DNA of 64,000 nt from Gnetum montanum (Eukaryota > Streptophyta > Gnetopsida > Gnetales > Gnetaceae): NCBI GenBank assembly GCA_015680685.1, contig MNCI01008852.1, forward strand, positions 1,265,183 to 1,329,182, read 5' to 3'. The notes below the pieces were generated by a model. That model had not been told where the DNA came from. It worked only from the letters and a program-made list of their open reading frames with translations, and made no database searches. Made by a program: the position numbers and the translations under genes. Of this stretch, positions 57,274 through 64,000 are shown piece by piece (position 1 is the first letter of the stretch; every line of letters begins with the position of its first letter).

Positions 57274-57830
57274 TACCTCCATGACTAAATTAAAACTCAT
57301 CCTTAAGTGAAGAAGAGGAGGAACAAGTTCCTTACAAAATATTGGGTAGGTATGGAATTATTAATTGACATACAAGTTGACTTAGATGGAATAAATAGAT
57401 TTTAAGTGCTTGAGTGTATGAACTATAATATTTTATAGAATTGGATGTTCATAGAGAACACCCTAGACAAAATTGACATCCACTCCTTTGGCAGCTAAAG
57501 AGCGAGGAAGAAGATTCAATGATCATGAAGAGTCCTCATCATATGGTGGTGGTGCTTCTACTTCTTTTGAAAGGGTAGTCCCATTTCCAGTCTACACATT
57601 CCATCCACACTTCCCATTGTAATTAGAATAGAATCATGGATTAGTGTGCAATGTGTAACATATAGCTTTGAAGTACCTTGTCTCATCAGTGGTTACACTT
57701 GGATAGGTTGTGATTAGGGTGGATTGATTTCATTAGTAGTGTTAGTGGGATGGCTAACATATAGGATATCATGATGAAGTGGTCCATTAAATTTGAAAAA
57801 GCTCAAATGCAAGAAAATGCTTGAAGAGTG
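57274..57830 (-). other. Element G 3' non-coding region
   Basis: It starts with the PPT (cctccatgact) and matches the 3' region of A in layout: CTTACAAAATATTGGGTAGG, a reduced inverted repeat GTTCATAGAGAAC (57447-57459), and a GGCAGCTAAAGAG block. It belongs to an element copy whose body would lie to the right, where F2 now begins. Confidence 0.6.
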
Positions 57831-57849
57831 TTTATTAAGAATTCACAAC

Positions 57850-58080
57850 AAGTTTTAGGCCATCATGGGCATAGGTTGTATTATGTTACCACTTTAAGAT
57901 CATGATAGCCTATGTTGCCAATTTAAAGTCTTAATGGACTATGAAACCAATTTAGAGTGTGACCGGACTATAATTTCTACAGTTTAAGGCCATGACAAGA
58001 CATGTTATGTGATTTTCTTTTCTAGTTTAAGGCCATGGAGGACCATGTTGCCAGTTTAAGGCCATCGTGGGCCATTTTTA
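57850..58080. repeat. Short interspersed motif repeats in the F2 3' region
   Basis: About six copies of a TTGCCAGTTTAAGGCCATG-like word (reverse of the F1 motif) at uneven spacing. F1 has about four. Confidence 0.65.
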
Positions 58081-58289
58081 AAGAGAAACCTATATTTTTT
58101 TGGTGATTTTATGTTTTAAGGCTTTTTTATGTTTATAACATGTGTAAAAGTAAAGGAAAAGAAAGGCCTCAATAAATAGGTAAAATTGCAAATGAAAGTA
58201 GAAACTTAGGCCACATGCATAAAGAGTAAAACAAAGTCTATGAAAAGATATAAAAAATAATAATTGACAACTACTTCAGACCCATGCTA

Positions 58290-61200
58290 TGACAAAGTCA
58301 CTTTAGACCCATGCTCTATGTTCAAATTATTGACAACTAGGGGAACCACATTATCACCATGAATGATGATTTCACCTCCCTCTTAAGGGAGGTGAATTTC
58401 TTGATGGATAGGTGAGGACATGATCCATAATTAAGCCAACTATAGTCTTCCTAGGATAAGGTTAAACCCTGGTATTTCCTCCACCACCAAGAAATTAGCA
58501 GTTGTGGGGAATTTCTCTCCTACCACAAAGTTTAAAGAAATAGACCCTTTGATGGAAACCCTTGATCTGTTAAAATACTTAGGGTAGCTGTTGAGGTTGT
58601 ATTTACTTAGTTAGACCTAAGTGTTTAACAATGGTGCATAGCATAACATTGGTTGTGGTTCCATCATCAACATCCACCTGATGCACTTTAAACTACCCTA
58701 CACATATGGTTATGAATAGAGAAGCATTAGTTACTTTGTCATTTTATGGATTAACCTTGATTTCACTATTGTGAAATATCAAGGGTGTTGACTCCTTCTT
58801 CCTTGATGATGTAGGAACCATCACTGCATGGATAGATTCCTTGTTAGTGGGGATGTCCTCACTAATGGGGATGGAAGTCAAAATTTTGACTAATGCCTCA
58901 CAATGTGTGACGGAAGTCATGATCAAGTCATACAAGCTTAGAGTTGTATTCTTCTACTTGAGGGATTACCTTACTTGGTATATTGCATTGAGGAAGTTTT
59001 TATTGTTAGCCATGGACTTATTGCCCTGGTTGTGCTTTACCTCATCCATGCATCCCAAAATGCAAAATTTTGCTTTAGGTTGTGGTTTTTGAGGCTTTTC
59101 CTCATTGTTCTAGTTATGGGATTTGATGTCCTCTCATGGCTTGTTGGTTGGAGTAGGTTTGGAAAAGGAGGTTATGGGTATAGTTGAAATGGAAGTGCAC
59201 TTTGGTGGATCCACTTCCTTCTATGTCTTTGTGTGCTTGTCACCCTTGTTTTTGGGCATTTGCTTATGCTTTTTCCTTTACTTGGTTGAAGTTTTTTAAT
59301 TATCAGTTATTGGTTGTGAGGAAGAGGTAGTAGTATTAGCTACCATAGAAGGTCATTGTGTAGTTTTTTGGACTATAGCTACTCCTTATCTATCATCCTT
59401 TGCAAGTCATCCTTCAGCGTAAGGCAAAAGTTTATTTCATGACTAGGAAATTGATGATAATGGTATAAGTGGTTTCATTTGAAATGCTTAGAAAGTTGTA
59501 GATCATCTTTCATTGTTCTAGCGGGATCTTTGGCTATTTCATAGAGCCTATCATGCTTCTTTCAGGAAGCTTCAAACATCTATTTGTATTGAATACACCC
59601 ACTTTCAAAAGTTGATCCAACAACTCTAATGATTTTAATGGTAGCGTAGTGTACCTAGATTTTTCCTTTCTTTTAAAATTAAGTTTGGTATTGTCGATGC
59701 AATGGACCCAAAGGTTGATGGTTGCTTATTACATTCTTTGGGTGGGTTGGCCCTTGGCCCATGGTTTGTGGTCTTTTCTTCTTTCATCACAATTTCTATG
59801 GTCATGTTGTTTTATTTATTCTTCTCTTTATCTCTCCATGTATGTTGATTTTTATATGCTACGTAGGCCAAATCATGACTAGCCTCCATAACATCCTCTA
59901 TATTTTCATTTTGAGAAAATGTCTAGCTGAGAGACCATGGGTCAAGGTAGTAGAGCTTGGACTTGATAAAGGCATTAATTGCTTCCTTAAATATGACCAA
60001 TAGGTGGGCTTTGGCTGTAGGCTATGGTATTTCATTTAGCAACCCATTCCACTGTTAGATGAACTTCTGCATGAGTTCTAGGAATTCTTGCTTGACCTTC
60101 ATGAGTTTGTTAAGTGTTGTGTTAGGCTTCAAGTTATACTTAAAGTAGTTGAAAAACTAGGACATTGCCTAGGATTAGAGAGGATATGGATCCCCTTGGT
60201 AATGTGCAATATCAATCAAGTGCTTTCCTAGTCAAGGACATAGGGAAAATCCTCATGATGGTATGAGGCCATGGATGTAAGAGTAAGCACTCAAATCAAA
60301 AGGTAACAAGGTGAGCATTAGGATCACCTTCTTCATTATACTTTCTAAACTAAGGAATAGAGATACTAAGAGGAAGTGTCAAGGGTGGAACTATAGGATT
60401 GATGGGATCATTCTAGTAGAAGCCCATAATATTGACAGTTTGTGAAGTAGAGGCTTTGAGCCTCTTTAATTCCTTCATCAAGTCTTGGATCATCTAGAAG
60501 GCTTAATCTAAGCCCCGTGATATGGTTGTGGCATTTTTTGTAAGGCTTGTGGCCTTGCTATGGGTAGATAAAAGGAAATGGTTGCGTTATGGTCGTAGCT
60601 TGTGGGCTAAACAAGGAAAAGGATGTTTGTGACAATACTTGAGGTACAAATGGGATAAATGGGATGTGTGACCCCTAAGTTGCTTGGGTACCCATGGTGG
60701 ATCCCACATGGGTAGTTAATGGATTTGTAATGGTAAAAACCACCATTGATGATTGTACAAAGCAAGGTTATGTAGTGAGTGGTACATATGTATTATAGAT
60801 TGTTGGTTGTGGCATTGATTGAGTTTGATGTGTGCCTATGACTACTATGGAATTAGCTGTCATAGGGTAGGAGGAAGTAGAAGATGATGGAACCATGCCT
60901 ACGGAGAAACTAATAGTGTTAGAGAAAGGCACTATGACCTTGTTAGATGTTTGTTGGAACAATTCTCCCAGGATGTTTTCGTGCTTAGATTCGATCCTAA
61001 ATTCATTCTCCTCGTATTATTTTTTTGAGCTATGCTTGTCATCTTCCTCTTCCATCACAATGAGCCAAGATGCTAGAATAGATATTAGTTATAGGTATTG
61101 GATCATACGCAGAAGGGACATACTCTTTCCCATCCCAATGTATGAGCTTAAACTCCCTTTTTGTCTCTACTTCCACATGTGAAATCATGAGGCCTGCCTA

Positions 61201-61375
61201 CATTTTGGTGCATGTGTAGTAATAATAGTCTTCATTTATGGACATAAAGTTAGGACTTTTCCCTTTGATCGTCAAAGATCACCTATACTTTATGATGGTA
61301 GGGTCTTTGGGGTTATTTTCTAGGACCTTCACCAATGAGGGTGAAGGACAATTTGGTGGACTATTGGAAAGACAT
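58290..61375 (-). pseudogene. F2 gag-protease (decayed)
   Basis: The ATG at 61375 gives MSF, as in F1. The gag core lies around 60330-60040 in several broken frames. The protease C-terminal half is at 58500-58370 (NFLVVEEIPGFNLILGRL, then SSPIHQEIHLP). More frameshifts than F1. The plus ORFs at 59649-60003 and 60895-61182 lie antisense to it and are not genes. Confidence 0.65.
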
Positions 61376-63543
61376 CTCTACTTTATCAAAAACAACTTGA
61401 AATAGGCTATAAAAGGCAAAAATAAAAGTAAATACCAATAAGAAAAATTTTAAAATGATCAAAGGGAATAAAAACAACTGAAAATGGAGCACTTTCTATA
61501 ATTAGTAAGTGAGGGTTAGGTGGGTTTACCCCTTTACCAAAAATAGAAAGATGGAAAAGTTGGTGTTAAGCATCATCCATGTTGGCCTCTCAACTACCTC
61601 TACACTAGGTATGGCAGAGGGGGGGNGGGGGGGGGGGGGGGGGGGAAAGGGGGGTGAGATGATGGAAATCTCACACCTTCTAATCCAACATTTATTGAGA
61701 GGGAAAGCCTTAAACCAAAATGGAAAATTGGTAACAAGCTTCACTAATGCTAGCCCACTAACTACCTCTATGCTGGGTATGGCAAGGGGGGAAAAGAAGG
61801 GGGGGGGGTGTGAGATGATGGAAATCTCACATCTTCTATTCCAACATTGATGAAGGGGAAAAGGCTGAAACTCAAAATGGAAAGTTGATGTTTTTTTACT
61901 AAGACTAGTTTTTACAAGCTACAAATTTTCTCAACTTGGAAAGATGGGGGGAAGCTAACTTTCAAAAGTTTGGTGATTTTTGGAAAGATTGCACCACCCA
62001 CTTTGGAAACTAAAAATATTGGTAGTAAAAAAGGAGAAAAGAAAGGAAGATATCAACACTAACTTTGGACCAAAAAAATTTATCACAAGTGATATGAAAA
62101 GCCACCACCCAACCACCTACAGCTTCCATGTTGTAGTTTTTGTCTTAGGGGGAAAGGGGAAGCATTGAGTTTTGGAAGGCTTTCGTGAGATGCTAACATT
62201 AGCTTTGAAATTCATGGCAACTTCTATGAAAATATTGAAAACGCAAACACTTGCAACTTTCATGCTAGCCTTTGATTATAGGGGGGAGGGGTTACAACAT
62301 TGTTTGATGCAAAAAATTCAAAGGTTTTAAAGCAACAAATTGCAAATTCCAGGATGAGAGGCAACATTGGCAATGATGATCACAAGATTAGATGTATAAA
62401 TCAGGTGGAGGCCCCCCTTTCTAGTGCCAAGAAAACTATTGTGACTAGAAAAATTAATCGCTAGAATAACCAATGAAAATAGTGTAGTAGTCCTTGACCC
62501 CAAACCCCCAAGGCCTCCAAAAAAAAAAAGGAATTCGAGGTACCCTAGTCGATTCAGCATATCAACCAGGGACTTAAGAAATGCAAAATGGGGTAATAAA
62601 AATAGAATGCTAAATTTGATAATATATCTAAATAATTTACAGAAAATAAACAAATATATTTTTCATAGAAAACCTAGAACTTTAAACTTTATTGAGAAAG
62701 AATAAATAATAAGTTAAAGAAATGTGTACAATGGTGCTTGAGTGGGTAGTAGGGGGTCAACTTAGATGGGGGTTCAATGTTTGTTAAAGTAGATGTAGTT
62801 AACTTCACAACCCAGATGTCTTGCCACTCTTGATTTTATCAAACCTCCTATGCTGCTACTCTAAATCTATAATGTTGGCTATGGTGGAGGTTGAAAAGTG
62901 TGAAGAATCCAAGCTACCCAAGTGCTCTATGCTAGGAGTTGGAAATCCCAAGAGTGCAGCATAGAGCTTGAAAATTTAAAAATCTCAAATGGGGTTAGAA
63001 AGTCACAAGGTCACAGGGTTTTAATGTTGGATTCAAGAGAATACAAGTGTGGAAACTTGTAAGAGCTCTTGAATGCTTAAGAATGTCCAAGTGTAGAACT
63101 TTGAATAACTTGTAAAAAATTATGTAACCAATGCTAATTGTATGGGTTTGCAAAAGTGTGCAACCTTGACAAGAATTGCTAAACCATGTTAAGAAATTGC
63201 TAAACCCATAAATGAAATTTGAGGTTGGTTCTTATATGTTTTAGGCCATGAATGGGTCTACAAAATTACTGTACTTTGGCTACATAATGGCTGCAAATTG
63301 GTTTCCAAATTGCTACAAATTTTCACCTCATACAAGTGAGATGGATGCCTAAATTTGGAAGGTTACTATATATGGTAAGTGCCTTCCCCATATCCATTCC
63401 ATTTACTATAAATAGTAAAATGGACACACACTCTACAGTAAAGATAGATCTTCTACATTGAGCCTTCTACCATCCTTACTAGAGTGGTTGGTCAATGTTA
63501 AAGTGCATGTAGTTTCCATGTTGGGGAAAAATATTTCAAGCTG
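61376..63543 (-). other. F2 LTR/leader region
   Basis: Non-coding, homologous to 48561-50258 but about 500 bp longer, partly because of a local duplication at 61576-61860. Confidence 0.5.
61576..61860. repeat. Tandem duplication with poly-G tracts
   Basis: Two units share CTAACTACCTCTA-type and GAGATGATGGAAATCTCACA words. The first carries a G run of about 25 (61618-61645) with an n at 61626. F1 has a single unit, seen as TCATTTCCCCCATCTCACCC near 49985. Confidence 0.75.
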
Positions 63544-64000
63544 AGGGAAAACCCCCCACTCCTCCATGCTAGTGGTAGGTGAGATTTACCTCCTACAACT
63601 GTTTCTAGCGTAGAAAAATGTATACCCCCCATAAAACTCATCAAATTTTCATTTTAGGCATTCCAAAAGGCATTTTTGATCCCCCAAACCCAAATATACA
63701 TACTATGTGACTTTTTCACTTGGGAAATGAAGCTTTGACCACTTATGAGGCATTTTTTAGCCCCAAAAGCATGGGATATGTGAGGTTGCCTTCCATGGAT
63801 TACAATCTTCACATTTACAATGATGTTTTGCATCGAGTTTCATGGGGTGAAAGCTACATGAAGAAAATTATCTATACAAGTTTTTGTGGTGTTTCAGTTC
63901 CATGTCCTTGGGGATAGCATAAAAAATTTATCATGCTCTAAATTTGGTTTTAAAGGCTATAAGTAATTTTTTCTATTTTTGATAATGTTTATGCTAATGG
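63544..64000. other. Unassigned edge sequence
   Basis: No gene recognised. The ORF 63720-63917 (plus) has no family features. It is probably more repeat DNA. Confidence 0.3.

Larger units (their letters stand above)
57838..63543 (-). mobile_element. Element F2: gag-protease LTR-type element, minus copy
   Basis: The inverted partner of F1, 3' end toward G. The leader/LTR region is 61376-63543, gag-protease 61375-58290, and the 3' repeats are at 57850-58080. Homology to F1 runs along the whole length with many indels. No RT or integrase is seen. The 3' LTR is missing, as in F1. Confidence 0.6.

Overview
The window is retrotransposon-packed nuclear DNA from a large-genome vascular plant. It carries plant-type Ty3/gypsy elements whose primer-binding sites resemble tRNA-Asp, a Del/Tekay-like chromovirus remnant, plant L1-type LINE fragments and a relic of a plant GH1 beta-glucosidase gene. 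A gymnosperm or another slowly purged genome would fit, but the sequence does not fix the species. I found no intact host gene, tRNA, rRNA or CRISPR array. Nearly all coding sequence is decayed.

Layout. 1-9252: element H (minus, left end outside the window), with element A (891-7816, minus) inserted in its gag. 9253-11460: Del/Tekay-like LTR, PPT and integrase (minus). 11530-13691: LINE RT fragment (plus), single LTR (plus), gag scrap (minus) and integrase scrap (plus). 13692-18200: unassigned DNA, then a GC-richer island holding two GH1 fragments (minus) separated by a LINE 3' fragment. 18423-20965 and 47806-48560: a gag relic E (plus), split by a four-level nest. In this nest B (20966-47800, minus) lies in E, C (27039-47048, plus) lies in B's 5' LTR, and D (32455-45287, minus) lies in C's 3' non-coding region. 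The A, B, C and D insertions each have 5-bp target duplications at their edges, with one or two mismatches. 48561-63543: two copies of another gag-protease family (F1 plus, F2 minus) facing each other around a piece of a D-related element (G, 54690-57830, minus). 63544-64000: unassigned.

How the elements relate. D has the full set: gag, protease, RT-RNase H, integrase and a third ORF related to the 'putative plant transposon protein' (env-position) family. A, B and C share D's PBS type, gag, protease and 3' signals, but the protease frame runs straight into the integrase C-terminal tail, so RT, RNase H and the integrase core are absent. A and C have gag-pro spans of exactly 3373 bp and B of 3368 bp. 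They therefore look like a propagating non-autonomous gag-protease family that relied on a D-like helper.

The most interesting signals are not genes. A PPT-like 11-mer recurs at up to four fixed places per element. A conserved hairpin lies upstream of the 3' PPT. There is a bipartite, pseudoknot-compatible motif, a U3-like promoter cassette upstream of ORF3 in D, a mini-ORF3 in the non-autonomous copies, and exchangeable palindrome arrays in the U3s. One 338-bp contig inside B appears to be placed in the wrong orientation.
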